NCBI GenBank assembly: GCA_905250115.1
Contig: CAJNOI010000321.1
Span: 5,536-69,535, forward strand
Reading direction: 5' to 3'
From: Adineta steineri
Lineage: Eukaryota; Rotifera; Eurotatoria; Adinetida; Adinetidae
DNA: 64,000 nt
Shown here: one piece after another, positions 22,480 to 36,582 of the stretch
How positions within the stretch are numbered: position 1 is the stretch's first letter
Layout of the letters: every line of letters begins with the position of its first letter
Notes under the pieces: model-generated
Told to the model about the DNA's origin: nothing
Databases searched by the model: none
Seen by the model: the letters and a program-made list of their open reading frames with translations, nothing else
Made by a program: the position numbers and the translations under genes

Positions 22480-22534
22480 CGGGTGGGTGTGGATGTATGT
22501 CTCTTCTTCTTTTCCGTTCACATCTACACCCACC
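22480..22534. repeat. Telomere-like hairpin h
   Basis: CGGGTGGGTGTGGATG at the left; CATCTACACCCACC at the right. Confidence 0.6.
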
Positions 22535-25500
22535 ATCGATCCTAATAACGCTGACCGATACTTCTTTGTTTTATATAATCATATGTGATCAACTAGTATA
22601 GGAAAGAGATAAAGTAAAAGAATAGAAATCAAAACACTTCGTTAATCTTACTACTGGATCTAAACTTAAATTCAAAACTAACTTGCCAACCCACTTGGGT
22701 TCGAATTTAAGGTTAGTGCATGTCTATCCAGAGCTATACCTTCACCTACTCTTTTATATAAATCCACTGTGTAGTAATAGGATATATCTATCATCTATAT
22801 GTGTTTGTTTTTCTCTTCTTCATTTTTGCCTTCTCTTTTAATAATTTCTATAGAACTCAAGGAAATTAATTTAACAAATATTCGTTTAACTAAATATTTG
22901 AAATAATGATCGTCGTTATTTAATCATAGAATAGTATTCGTTTACTTGATTTATCGAAATATTTTCTATCTTTTTCTTGTTTATTTAAGAAAATAGATGA
23001 AATTGAATATGACGTTCATGTAATGATTGATGATATCAATAGAAACATTTGATCTATCATTATCATCATGAACTTTAATGTTATAAACTCGATATGAAGA
23101 TTTTTAGTGTTTGATTTATTCGATAAGAGGTAATGAACAATTGTTGATATAATACTGTTAGTTAATCGTCTTGAGGATGAGTATATATTGTCTTTATTGT
23201 CTGTTTGACATTCATATTAAAAGAAAATTGTTAATTTGTGACAGATTTTTCCATATTTCAATATAAAACTAAATAGAACGAGCATAAATCAATGATAAGA
23301 GTGATCATGAATATTTGATAAAAGTTCGAAGAATATTTTCAAATAGAAGAAAAGTAAAATAAAAATATTAAATCTTAGACAAAAAACTTTTTCGATTGGT
23401 CTTCTTTGATATTTCCATTTAAACATAATTCCTATTGATAACCATACTGAAAATATGAAAATATTTATGTAGTTATTTCTGAATAGATTTATCAAGGATA
23501 AGAAAAATAATGACTAATATAGAACAGAAGAAAAAAAAACATTTCGTTCCAAATATCGTTTTTTGGACGACGACGAAATAAAGAATATGAAAATGAATAC
23601 ACATGTAGTAGACGCTGAATATTTCTCTGTAGAAAAATATTTTATTATTATCGAAACTCGTTATAATCGATTATTTTCAAGGAAATATTCTTTTTTTTCA
23701 TCGATTTTCAAAGATTTCTATAGTTTTTAGGTAAGATTTTCATTAAAAAGAATCAATTTCTATTCTTTTCTTTTAACATAAAATAATAATACTAAGAAAG
23801 TTAAATGAACTGAATAGATATTTTACAATAAGAAAACATTTTCAAGTAACAATTCCTAATTAAAAATCTCTTTCTAAATCTATATACGTATAAATTGAAA
23901 AATTCTTCTATTGTTTTATGAAAAACTTTTCATTTTATTGTTAATATATTGTACAATATTATATTTAAGGAAAATATATTTCAATTTTTCTAATTATTAC
24001 TCTTGACTTATCTAACATATGAGATGTTTTTTTAAGAATCCAATTTAAAAATTTGAGATTAAAATACGAGATTTTTAATCTAAATCTTTAATCTTATGTG
24101 AGTAATAAGAACATTCTTCGTCAGTTACAATTGATATTAGTTATAAAAAAGTTATTTCATGTACTCATAATCAGTTATTAAACTTCAATGATTTTCTTCT
24201 TCATTTTTAGCGGTAAACTATGAGATTATTTACACGTGAACTTTTATTTTACTCTTAAATTTAGAAGATCTTATTACTGATTTAATTAGTGGATCAATGT
24301 TTTTATTATAAAATTGACTATTCACATTAATTAATACATAGAAATTATGTAATAAAATAGATAAATAAGAATTCTATATGCAATTTAATATAGTGAGAAA
24401 AAAATAAATTTGAAAAAAACATAAGTGAGAGATAGAGTTATAAATTAATACAGAATCATCTAAAATAAACTACACCTTATCGTAAAGAAACGTTTTGAAA
24501 CGAATGATTGTGACGACGAGACTTATAGTACGATCATTTTTGAAATTATCTAATATCATTCATGTCATAGTAGTCACATTCATGACAAAACTAATCTTTT
24601 TTTTTTGCTTCAAATGTCTGTGATTATATTTGACTCTTCAATTTATAAATTCTTAAATAATAAATTTGTAGTGTATAACTGATTACTGAAATCGATGATT
24701 AAACATGATTTTCATGACACAGGATGTCATTATGAAACTCGTCGGAGATTTTTAGAGGATTTATTTTCTAATGGAGATAATATGAGTAATAGTTGAATAG
24801 AATGAATAATGTTTCAGTTCAATCTGTAATATTTCGTGTAACACTAATAATTTTTTTATTTATTTTATTTAAGTGAAAACTTGAATAACGTTTTCATTGT
24901 CTTTTATGACTTGAATGATTATATGTCGAAGTTATTTTTTATTTGACAGAATAGAAACTGAAGGATTGAGTGTAGATATAATCTATCAACAAATAATTAA
25001 TTAGAATTATTTTCTTCAAACATATATTAAAAATAAATAATCATTTTTTATCTTTGATTTTTATACAATCTAAGAGGAGCGACATATGTGTGAGATAAAA
25101 TCAATATTGATTTCATTTTGAAAGAAAAAAAGATATTCTACAAATGATGCGCTTGAAACAAAAAAGATGGATTTGATACTAAAATAGATCATATTCTCAT
25201 TTATTTTTACTCACACTTGTTTTTTTATTATAAAACTTAGATAAAGAAGCGTTCAGAATAAAAATATGAAATAAATAACCATCATTATCTCTTTTTATTT
25301 TGATGTTCATTTAACAGTTATTAGAATATAAGGCTCAGATTTCTTTGCTGTATCATTTATTAAATCAGTTTTAAGTTAATAAACAACTCACACTTATTAT
25401 TTTCTCTTTCTCGAAGTTAAAAAAATTCAAATGAAGTTATAAAATTACCGACCATTTGTAATAGATCGCTGAATTGCAGATGATTTTGATCATAAAGAAG

Positions 25501-28500
25501 AGTAATGTCACTGAACAAGTCATTAGAAATCGAAATAGTTAAAAAATCTAAGATGATTAATTCTATATTGAAAAATAAATAAATAAAGATTTTGATTGTG
25601 TTTAAAAATTGAGTTAATTTTTCTTCCATAAATAAAATCGATAAAAAAAGAGTTATTTTTCTCTTTTCTTTTCATGACTTATCTATCCGTCTTCGTTCAT
25701 TGGTTTTCTTAACCACATGTGATTTTTAGTAAGAGCAATCAACGATAACATTAAAATATAAACGTAAAAAGAGTGACCTTATAAATGGTTGTTTGATAGA
25801 ACAAGAAAAAATGATAACTGTAAGTTCTAGAAATAACTTTTTCTCGTTACGAACAAAATAACAAAACGCAACCACGTAGAAAAAAATGTGTCTTATAGAT
25901 TATTTTCAAATATCTAAATAAAACGACTTTTACGTAGCAAACCATCTCTTAAACTTATCTTACAATTACGATTAAAGACTGAAAAATAAAATATTTCTAT
26001 TGTGATATTTGAGAAACGAAGAATAGAGTTAAGTTTATTCTGATAAAGAAAACATTTCATTTGAAATTGATATTAATAGAAAATAAGATAAAGAAGAATT
26101 TGATTATTTTAATTTTATCGTATTTCTTAAATAACTATTTAAACATTTCGAGAGAATCAAATTCTTTTTATTTGGTGATTTTTAGAATAAAATACTTTGA
26201 TTATTCTCATTTAAAAAATGTAAATATTCAGTTTTAAGATGATCGAACTGGAAAACACATTGAGTATAATAACAAATGCGACGATTACGACATTAATAAC
26301 TTCATGGTCAGCTAGTTGTTCTTCTATATTCTTTATAATAATCATTTTTGTCATGATAATATTACAGTGTAGATTTATTTTTCAGTAATTCGTATCAAAT
26401 AGAAGTTTACTACTGGTCACTTTTCTAACTACGAACACTTCTTTTTCTTGAACAGTGAGCATTTCTTTTCAATTCTTCTGTTATTATAACTCGAGAATAT
26501 AAGGATAGGACAAAGAATAAAAAGAAATTTATCCTTCTGTCATATATTATGATCGATACCTTAATTACCTTTTTGTCAATCACTCCTACACTATATCTAA
26601 TAAGATCCAATATTTAACAGAAACTTATAAAAAATCGGCAAACAGGACTATTAATAGATTTAATAATAAAATCATAATTGTTCCTCATTTATTTAATATC
26701 AATCTAATCGCTACTATATTATAATATGGAGATCCAATTTTACTCTACTATTGGATTCTACCGAATCTGACTGTAGACTTTTAATACTAGAGATTTCAAT
26801 GTAAATCCGTCTCCGAGCCTCCTAATAAACAGGATCTCTATTATCGAGGTCATCCTCGATTGTTCTATCATCTTTCATATATGGTGTGATATTTTTTATT
26901 AGTCTTTTTCGATATATTTGTATATGATATGATCACATGACCATGTACATATATATATATAAGCCATACGTTGATGAAATATATCATTTTCTTTTCTCCT
27001 TGTTCTTCTCTTCTGTCGTTCTCTTTCAAATAAACTAGATATAGTGCTTACAATCTCATTATCGAATTTAATTCTTTGAGAAAATGGATAATGTTAAGAT
27101 AGGAAGTTGAATTAGAAACACAAAAGATACAAGATTAGGGCAACAGAAATAAGAAAGCTGAAAATTATAGTATAAGTGAGTAAAAAATACTTTCACATTC
27201 AATTTTAATCAACACTTATTGAATCCATTGGTTGTCAGTCATATTCATCGCTTTTTATATCTAAATAAGTACGCAGAATAAATCTTCTTGCTTGTCATAT
27301 ATTAACAACAAGGTCTAAATCTATATTTTACTATTATTATGGTTCATACTTTTCTGAGATTAGTAACAATTTGATACTAATAGCATTTCATCAGCAACTT
27401 TGTATATATAATTTAATTTAAATTCCTTATTTTTGTTTTTTTGTCTACCAGTTATAGATACTGAAGAAACATCATCATACTGTAATGACACATTTCTGAA
27501 TATCTCAATAATGTCAGAATAATAATATAACAACAATTCGAAAATAGAGTAATTATCATCTTGAAAATCAGAAATATCCAGATATAATTGTTAAAATATT
27601 CTGGCACGATACGTGAACAGTAATATACTAATATCTCACATGAGTACACATGACAATAAAATAGTTCAAATTTAATTCATAAATATTGATTTTGTGATGT
27701 GAATTATTTGACGTATATGTAGACTTTTATTCCTCAGTTAGTCTCAAAGTGACTACTATTTCAAAAGTGTCACCTTTGTGACAAAGATCTACAGTTTCTT
27801 AGATTAAAAGTAAACAATAATGATTTCAACTAACACTTTAACGAAAATTTAAAGTGTTATAAATCAAAAACGAGTTAGTCTATTAAATTTGACTATGATT
27901 TTATTAAGATAAGAATTGAATTAATGAAAAGAATATAATAAGTAAAAAATAGAAGATTATCAAAAAAAAGTACAATGTAAAGAACATAGAACACAAAAAT
28001 AGATAAGTTCAAATTGTTTTCTTCTAGTTAAATAACCGAAAAAAAATTGTGATTAGAAAAAACTCTTCAATATTATATATTTTCTATTCTAATGTACAAA
28101 AGATGCGCAAGGCATGTAAGTTTACAGTTTCAATTCATTTGAAGTTACTTTAGTCTTTTTTGTAATAATTGACAAATGTAGATAGTTGAAGAAAGTTGAA
28201 GTTAATGTGTTCCAACTAATGAAAAGAGTTCAATTCATTTCTGAATTGTGTTCATAGCTTGCATTGGCTTTCCAAAACTCCAAACTATCTATCGGCAAAT
28301 ATTATAATTGTTATAATATTTAGAATAAAATATAAATACATAATATGATATGTTTCATGGCTACTTAGAAGTAAAATACAATTCTTATTAATAGATTTTG
28401 CAATAAATATGTAAATATAAATACTAATAATCGATTCTAAAATAAGTATCCGAGTTGATGTAAATTTAACTTTAGCATTAAAAAGTTTCTTTCTGTAAAT

Positions 28501-30143
28501 AGTAACTGTTGATATTTTTCATTATGTACATGATAGATCGTTCCACAAAAATAAAATAATAAACCAAATGATATTCAAATAAAAATAAACTTAAATGTAT
28601 TTTGTTGAAGAAGAGAAAAGTTTGTGACGATACTGATTGATTCTTGGAATGAGACGATGCATATCACCAACGAATACTAGTAGATTTAATCAATAAAAAA
28701 TAGATCAGATATATAATATCAACTATTTTATTATTCTATTTATTAATGTAGATAAGTTGAAAAATAATGAGTATCATTCATAAATCTGATACACACCAGC
28801 TAACATTGAAAATAGTAAAAATATCTCCAAAGAATGGTTTTAGAATTTGAAATATTAAATAGTCCAAGAAATTTATGTTCCAATAAGTTGTCAATAAATT
28901 AATTGATAAATATATTTTCAACATATAACAAATGTTTGTATATAAAAATCGATAGAGAACATATAGTGATATATTAGTTCATTTGTTTTATATACAAAAT
29001 AAGATAATTTTATACGAAATCCATCAATTGACTTAAAAATATAGCCAGAAATAAAGAAAAAACATGATAATACAAATAATTCATAAGGATATCGACATAT
29101 TCAAGGATGAGTCACGTTGCGAGGAGGTTGTACATCAATGTCTACCCACACTCTCAATTTTCTTTATTTTTAATCTAATTACGTGTTGAGCAACAGTAAA
29201 AGTTTGTTTCTACGCATAATATAAACGTCGACGTAATAAGATATGTATCCAACTATTTAAAAATATGACGAAAATCGTTTATCTAGTATGAACGAAAAAA
29301 ATATGCATTTACCTTTTTCGTATTTCAAGGTAAAACAAAAGTGTATTGTGATCAAAATGTGGGTTTGCTAAAATGGAGAATTAGGTGACAAATATATCGA
29401 TTACTGTATAATATGACTGGAGTCGTGTATTTAAGTTTGAGTAAAAAGTAAGAAAATTCACATTTCTTCTGTTTCATACTTAGAAGTAAGATATTAATAT
29501 TCAAAGTAACCAAGAAGCGTTTTTTCTATAAATGTTTATGAAATTGAGCATATATCCAGATGCTTCAGAATATTATGAGATCCTTGTATTTAGTGTGGAA
29601 AAGAAAATAAGAAATTATTATTATTATTTATTTATTTATTTTAAGTTGAAAAGCAAATGGAAATATTTCACTGATTAAATGTCGAATGTTTGATACACAT
29701 TTATTTGGTCTATTAAAATTAATGAAAACAATTCTATATCCAAAAATATTTGATTAAAAACAACAAAAACAAAATCAAGTTTCTTCTTTTTTTTTTATAT
29801 TATTCTTGTAAACTAATAGAAATCAAAATTAAATGATTAAAAACATTAAACAAATGCGAAAGAACAATATGAATCAATTAAAAAAATGATACCTATTCAA
29901 CAAAACTCTTCAAGAAAGCAAAATATTGAAAAACAAATTGATATTACAACTGATCTAGACAACAAATAACATAACTTAAATTCAATTTTATTGTTTTGAA
30001 AGTAAAATTTTATATTAAATTATTTATTTATTTATTTTAGATTGATATTTTGTTTTATTATATGCATTATTAGATTTAACGTATTATACAGAAGAATTTT
30101 TACATATTTTATTTTAAGTAATTGAATCAAATGGTTCAATAGA

Positions 30144-30181
30144 AGGGTGTATCATATCTATCCTACTCATTCACTCACCCT
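30144..30181. repeat. Telomere-like hairpin k (weak)
   Basis: AGGGTGTATC at the left and CACTCACCCT at the right; a short and degenerate copy of the family. Confidence 0.35.
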
Positions 30182-30440
30182 CACGATCTTATTGATTTTT
30201 ATATAAAATCTCGTTATGAATATATTATTTTAGAAGAAAATAAATTAAATGATTGAATTGCATTTAATTTATCTTCATTCAATTATGAAAGGAAAACTGA
30301 AGAACAATATTCATTTATTCAAGGTCAAATTCAAAAATAAAATTTTCTTTTTCCCTTTAGAAATATTTTCAACTTATATTATCATCATTAATTAATTCAT
30401 TTCAAACAAATCAATAATAACGAAAAGACAAAGATACATC

Positions 30441-33400
30441 TTGTAATAAATCAAGTTTTCTTTCATCGATTCTACAAAAATCTGATGAACATTCAATTAA
30501 ATCTAAAACGAATTTTACATTAAATGCTCCACAAATACTTATTTTAATTGATTTGGCAAAATTACAAATGAATACAGATTCAAATGACAACAGAAATTGT
30601 TCATCTATTAAACAACATGAAATTACATTTGATAACTTTTCAGCGAGTTGTTTTATTTCAAATGATAAAAATGACTTAATGAATAAAATAATTTTGTTAG
30701 GATATTTATCATTTGTACTATCGATTAATCGTCCGTTAAATTCACAAAATGATTCTAGTGAAATTAATAATTATGCATTTATGGATCAAGCTTTTAATAA
30801 AAATATTTTTTTATCAAACTTTAAAAATTGATAAAACTCAACAAGAAGAACAAATTGGAATGGAACATCAGATCATCAAAATGTATTTCTAAAAATTAAG
30901 ATTTACAAGAAAATACAAATGTTTATGGAAAAATAGATTGTTACAATAATTATATAAGTTAAGATGAAAACTCTAAATTTGTTTATTTAATAATTTAGTT
31001 GATTGAAATAAATTGTAATTTATTATCAAATTCAACATTTATTATTACATGATGTTAGAAAAAAACAAGTTCAAGTATTATTAACAGTCATTTTAATGTT
31101 CAACAAAATACATTAATATTTAACATGAATCTTCAATTTAACAAATCTAATAAAATAAGGTAGAGAATTTTATTTTTTAATTAGTTAATGGTCAATTAGA
31201 AAATTTTTGCATTTGTAAAAGTCTAGACATCCATTCAAAAGAAATTATTAATGTATTTAATAATTTGATTTATTTATTTTCCATTAGATTCATCTAGATA
31301 TTCTGTTTCATCTGACATAAAAATCGTAAATGAAAATAATTATTTGGTTCTTTTAATAAAATCTTTTGTTTTAGCATACGGATGATGAACCATGTCCAAT
31401 AACTTTTTGTGAACGACTTTGCTTTGAAATGACAATTGATCTTGATGAAACAAGATTACAAGTATTTTTTCTACCAATTAATGTTTATGTCGAAGATTCG
31501 ATTGTTGTAAGTATATTTAAAAATTGATTGGAATTTTTAAACATTCGTTGCATGCTTCAAAGCAGAAATATAACTTTTATCTGAACCGATCAAACCAGCT
31601 TATCTATTGATAAATGTCAGAAAACTAAATAGCTTCACTGGGTAGTAGTTAGTAATACTTTCGTTTTAAGCATTTTTGAATAAGATTATTTGAGAAAAAT
31701 ACTTATAATCTCAAAAACTTTTGATTACTCATCTACTAACAAACTGATAAGTCCAAACAATGATATTCAAGTGTTTATCTCATCACGGTATGTTTTTCAA
31801 ATTTACTTAGTTATTAAAATTGTCTAAAGACCAAGTCATTTAAGTGAGATCATCAAATTTCAACATCCTAAGCTATTATTTCTGATTTCTATCTTGATCT
31901 TACTAATTAAATCAATAAATATGAATGATATATTTATCGATCTCTGAATAACTCTAACAATTCTTTTTCTTTTCATCTAGCGAAATAAAACAGATTAACA
32001 TTTATCTACTAGATGTCTTCAATTATCTAGTTCAGTTATCCGTGGTCATGCAATGCTTTCACATGAAGGTTTACCACCTGAACGTGAAACACTTGAATAT
32101 GCTTGGTAAATGCAAATTATACTTGATAAAATCTCAGCTCGTTTAACAACAATTCAAGTAAGAAATCAAAAAGAAAAAATCTTTTTTTTTGTAAATAATA
32201 CCATTCTATTTTTTTGGTTACAAAAAATCTTAGGTTTTGCTAAAACAATTTATTTACAAATAATAGAAGATGAATATACCTTTGCTCGTTCACCATATAT
32301 TGATAAAGCAAAATGAATTGAAAAACTTAAATGAGATGTACTTAGATTTAGTTTAGATTCAATTGATCTTAATCTCATTGAAGTTGGAAATACTATTAAT
32401 ATTCAACTAAGAAATATTCTATTTATTTCTTCATCTTTCATAATTTTCTTGTTTTAGATAGCACCTATTCGTTTATGTAGGTGTAGTATACATATATCAT
32501 TATGTAATGAAAGTTTAACTTTAAACGTTGGTATAATACAAATTCGACAATTATTACGTCTTTATCCTGGCTCATGGTTAGAAGCTGGTTCAATAAGTGT
32601 TCCTGAATTACGTATTAATGAAAAATTTGAATGTCATCCACCAACACCTGCTACTATTAATGAACATTTAGAATTTCTTCATCGACATGATCAACATTCT
32701 GAGCGACTTCATTTTCTTTATAATCTTAAATCTCAACAAACATTAAATATTCCAACAATATCAACAAATTTAAAACGTCCATCTTATGTTGGTTTAGCAA
32801 CAAATTCTAATATATTATCATGTGCATGTCTTGGTGGTTCAACAAATTATTATACACTTGTACAAGGTGAACAATTTTTTAAAAGTACATTTCGTCTTAG
32901 TAAACAATCATTATTTGTTCGTTCATTATTTCATCCTAATTTTACATGTTTTACATTCACATTTTATATTTGAACATGTTAATCAATTTCACGATGAATT
33001 AGATAATGAAATTTTTTTCTATCCATTTGATTTTTGTGGACAACAAAAACAATCTAATGAACAACATCAAAATATAAATGATGATTCGTTACAACGTAGT
33101 GCACCTACAAATTTATATTCATTATGACGTGCTAATTTATTAAGAAATTTAAAACATAAATCAGTTATTGAATGAAATGAACATAAACGTTCATCATCAT
33201 CATCAATACTATTAAATAATATAAATATCGTTTCATCAACATCACCTCAAACATTAGGAAGTGATGATTATTTAGCATTCAATGAACATTTATCGTTAAC
33301 AAGTGCAAGTCAAACAAGTTCAAACTCAACTTTAAATAATAATACAAATAATATTATGGAATCACTATTAATATCATCATTAACTATGATGCAACAACAA

Positions 33401-36400
33401 TCATCAACTTTATCATCACCAATACATTCAGATTTAAATATATTTTTAACATCAATTGGTAATAAACAAAATCTATCAACAAATTCATCAATTGATTCAT
33501 TAACAGCTTTAGAAGAAATACTACGAAGACAAGAAACAAGAAATAGTACAACTTTTCAACCTCAAAAAGTATGTATATCATTTGAAAGAAAAATCAATCA
33601 GTTTTTTTTGTTCTGAGATATTAGATTTATTTTGTTTAGTGAGATAATTGTAACTATAAAAATCGGCATCGATTATTTTTTCTACTATTTTATATACTAA
33701 CTAACTTATTTCATATAGAAAACAAACCAGACTGATTGATTTCGATTTTAAGCCTTTCGAAAATGAAATATCTCGATTTCTTCGATTCATATTATACATA
33801 GTTAAATACATTAAAAAAGTATATTCAGATTTTTCGAATAATAAGAATTGAATGACTTGTTTAAAGATGAGATATAATAGAAATGTTTCTATCTTTTAGG
33901 GAACTTCATCAAACATGGAATATAATACTGTACCACAACCATCTCTTCTTAGTTCTTCATGGATAAGTTTAAGTAATCAAATGAAAATGCTTATACCAAA
34001 ATCGATTCTTTTATGTACAACTTATTCATGATTTATCTCATTATCTTTCTTCAACATGGTCAAATAACGCTACATTCCCACCAAATATTCAGTAAGATCA
34101 TATTGATCATCGTCCAATAATAAATGGAAACAATTTTATCTAATCATGATCACTCAACAGCTGGTATTTTTAAAAATTAATCAATAACAGGACAATTTCG
34201 TCGATTTGAAAATGATTTTTCTTCCATTGAAAATATTAATACTCATGCTATACAATCACAACGTTGTCGATTACAATTTCGTTTACCAAATCATATACAA
34301 ACACATGTATCATTTGATAATAATAAAACAAATGTCGGATTTGCTATGAATAAATTTGGTTTACAACGTTTATGTTTTGAATTAATTAATAATACAACCA
34401 AACAACAACAACAACAACGAATATATATTTTACCAATAATGACAGAAATTGATAAAACACAAATCAAAAAGAAAATAATCAACTTATGTAAGTTAAAAGA
34501 AATTATCAGAGTATTACATAACTGAATTTCCCACTCACGCATCGCCTGAAAGAAACTAAACAGATATATTGTTTTTGTAGTAAAGTCACGTGAGCTTGTC
34601 TGTTAAACAGACGAGATAATATTTCTGATCTGAATTGTTCAGCATATTTTGATATATTAGAACTTCGTAATAAAACTCACAAAACTGAAAAAAGGTAGAA
34701 GATAAGATAGTGATCATACCATGATGTGTGATCAAAACAGACATATTTTATTTTTTTTATATCTTTAGCCATTATTAGCATCTCCATCAACAATAAATTT
34801 ACCTATAAACATTCCACCGGCTAGTACTACAACTAATTCTTCAATTGTTCCAATATTATCTAGTCCATCATCAAGTAGTATATTTAATGGTTCAATTGAT
34901 CATGTTTAGATATCATTTCCTGAATCTTAACATCATACACATTCAACATCGAATTTTTCCAAACGACCACGTACACGTACAACTAGTGCAAAACAAACTA
35001 CTACAGCACCTAAAAAACTTTTTTCATATACACGTTATGATTAAAATATTCTTTCAACATTATTACCAACGGTTCATGATTGCTTTTGTGTTATTAATGG
35101 TATATAAAAATCAGTAGAAAATTTCTTCGTAAACGTGAAAAACGTCTTGATGCTATTCAAGCTTATCTTCTTGTTGAAACAAAACCTATGTTAACCTTAT
35201 CACAAAGTAAACTATGAATTATTAACTAAAAAAACAAAATATCTTCTTTCACCTGCTGCTGTTCTTACACCTGAAAATGATATTCAAACTCTTGTTTTAA
35301 AATTACCTGAATCGAATATTCTTCATCTTGATAATAATGATTTAGATAATTCTGAACGACAGTGTTAGAAGAAACTACATGAATCTGTTTCTAATTATCG
35401 AATTGTACCAGAAATAAAACCAATTCAATCATTAATAACAATACGAAAACAACAACGAAGTGGTTCACAACCACCCAATGAACATGTACTACAACAACAA
35501 AATCCAACACGTCATATGGCAATAAATGTAACAAATAAAATACTTTTATTTTCATCATTTGGCTAGTTAATTATTGATAAAATACACTGTGCAGCTTCTT
35601 TAGGTAGTTTAAAAGTTGATGGTTATATGAGAAAAATTTAAGGAAATGGTAATTTATCACAAAGACTTCGAGCTTTATATTCAACAACAAGTAATCAAAA
35701 TACAAGAGCGTAAGATGAAAATTAATTTTACACACTTAATTAAATTAATATTTAGATATGATGGTTCATTAATTCTTCAAATTGGTTCAACGTCACTTTC
35801 TTTAAAAGAAACTCTTTCAACGTCTACCGATAATCTTCCATCGACAAATATCTGTTCTTGATATAATTGTTGCCAAATCTCTAGCATCAACATCTCTTCA
35901 ATCATGTGGTGTTTATTTAATATTAAATGGTGTTACAAATATTCGTACAATTGTAATGGATGTACCATTAAGATCACACGATGTTCATGATCTTGTTAAT
36001 CGTACTGGTCGTTTAACAACATTTTATGTTCAACAATTTCTTCCCAATGATAAACAACAAGCATCTTTAATACAAACAACAACTAATACAGATAATGAAT
36101 TAATTAATACAAGTTTAAATTACACTATTGAAGAACTTCATATACTAATTTCACTGGAACAAACAACAAAAAAATGTTTAGATACACGTCATAAAGATCC
36201 AATTATTCGTAATATTAATTTACATCCATTAGAAACTCAACAAAATATATCAACATCATCAAAACGACCTATATTTGAAGTTCATGTAATAGCACATTGT
36301 CAGAAAATGATATTTTTTATAACAATTCTTTCAATATTAAAAGCTCAATGTAAGATAGCTGTTCCTAATATTAGTGGAATGAAATCACGTTATACAATTG

Positions 36401-36580
36401 TTATACATGAACATGTTTTATATTTTTTAAATAATAATAATCATGATCATCAACAATCTCCAACAGTTTGTTCAGATAATCATGTACGAATTGATTTTCC
36501 TGTAATACGTTGTTATGGAAATTATCCTATTCAATAAGAACAAGAAAATAAAACAAAAGATCATTTAAATCTTCGTACAA
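30441..36580 (+). pseudogene. BLTP1: BLTP1/KIAA1109-like pseudogene
   Basis: Decayed copy of the bridge-like lipid-transfer protein BLTP1 (KIAA1109, Tweek, fungal Csf1), which channels lipids at membrane contacts. Diagnostic blocks: CERLCFEMTIDLDETRLQVF (31410-31500); RGHAMLSHEGLPPERETLEY (32040-32100), strikingly conserved in this family; YPGSWLEAGSISVPELRIN (32560-32620); HRHDQHSERLHFLY and CACLGGS (to ~32850); then Ser/Asn-rich linker and C-terminal FSA_C-like segments at 35400-35700 and 35950-36530. Intron borders remain visible (for example 31507-31980; ATCTTAG at ~32233; TTTTAG at ~32459). In-frame stops include TAA 32107-32109 and TGA at 32314 and 33124, with frameshifts beyond, so it is non-functional. 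Coverage before 31370 is uncertain. Only a middle-to-C-terminal part of this very large gene is here. PKS sequence starts immediately after it. Confidence 0.7.
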
Positions 36581-36582
36581 AA

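Larger units (their letters stand above)
22301..30440. other. 8-kb AT-rich desert
   Basis: Very AT-rich DNA with no open frame above about 100 codons, no recognisable protein similarity on either strand and no clear tRNA. It holds one telomere-like hairpin at 22480-22534 and another weak one at 30144-30181. A possible solitary LTR lies near 26727-27051: TG...CA ends, a TATATATATATAAG box and a pyrimidine-rich downstream part, but no matching flanking duplication, so the call is weak. Confidence 0.5.

Noticed and set aside
22620..22760. Possible tRNA because of a GGTTCGAAT motif
   Set aside because: No matching acceptor stem, A box or anticodon arm around it; the motif belongs to a small imperfect palindrome.
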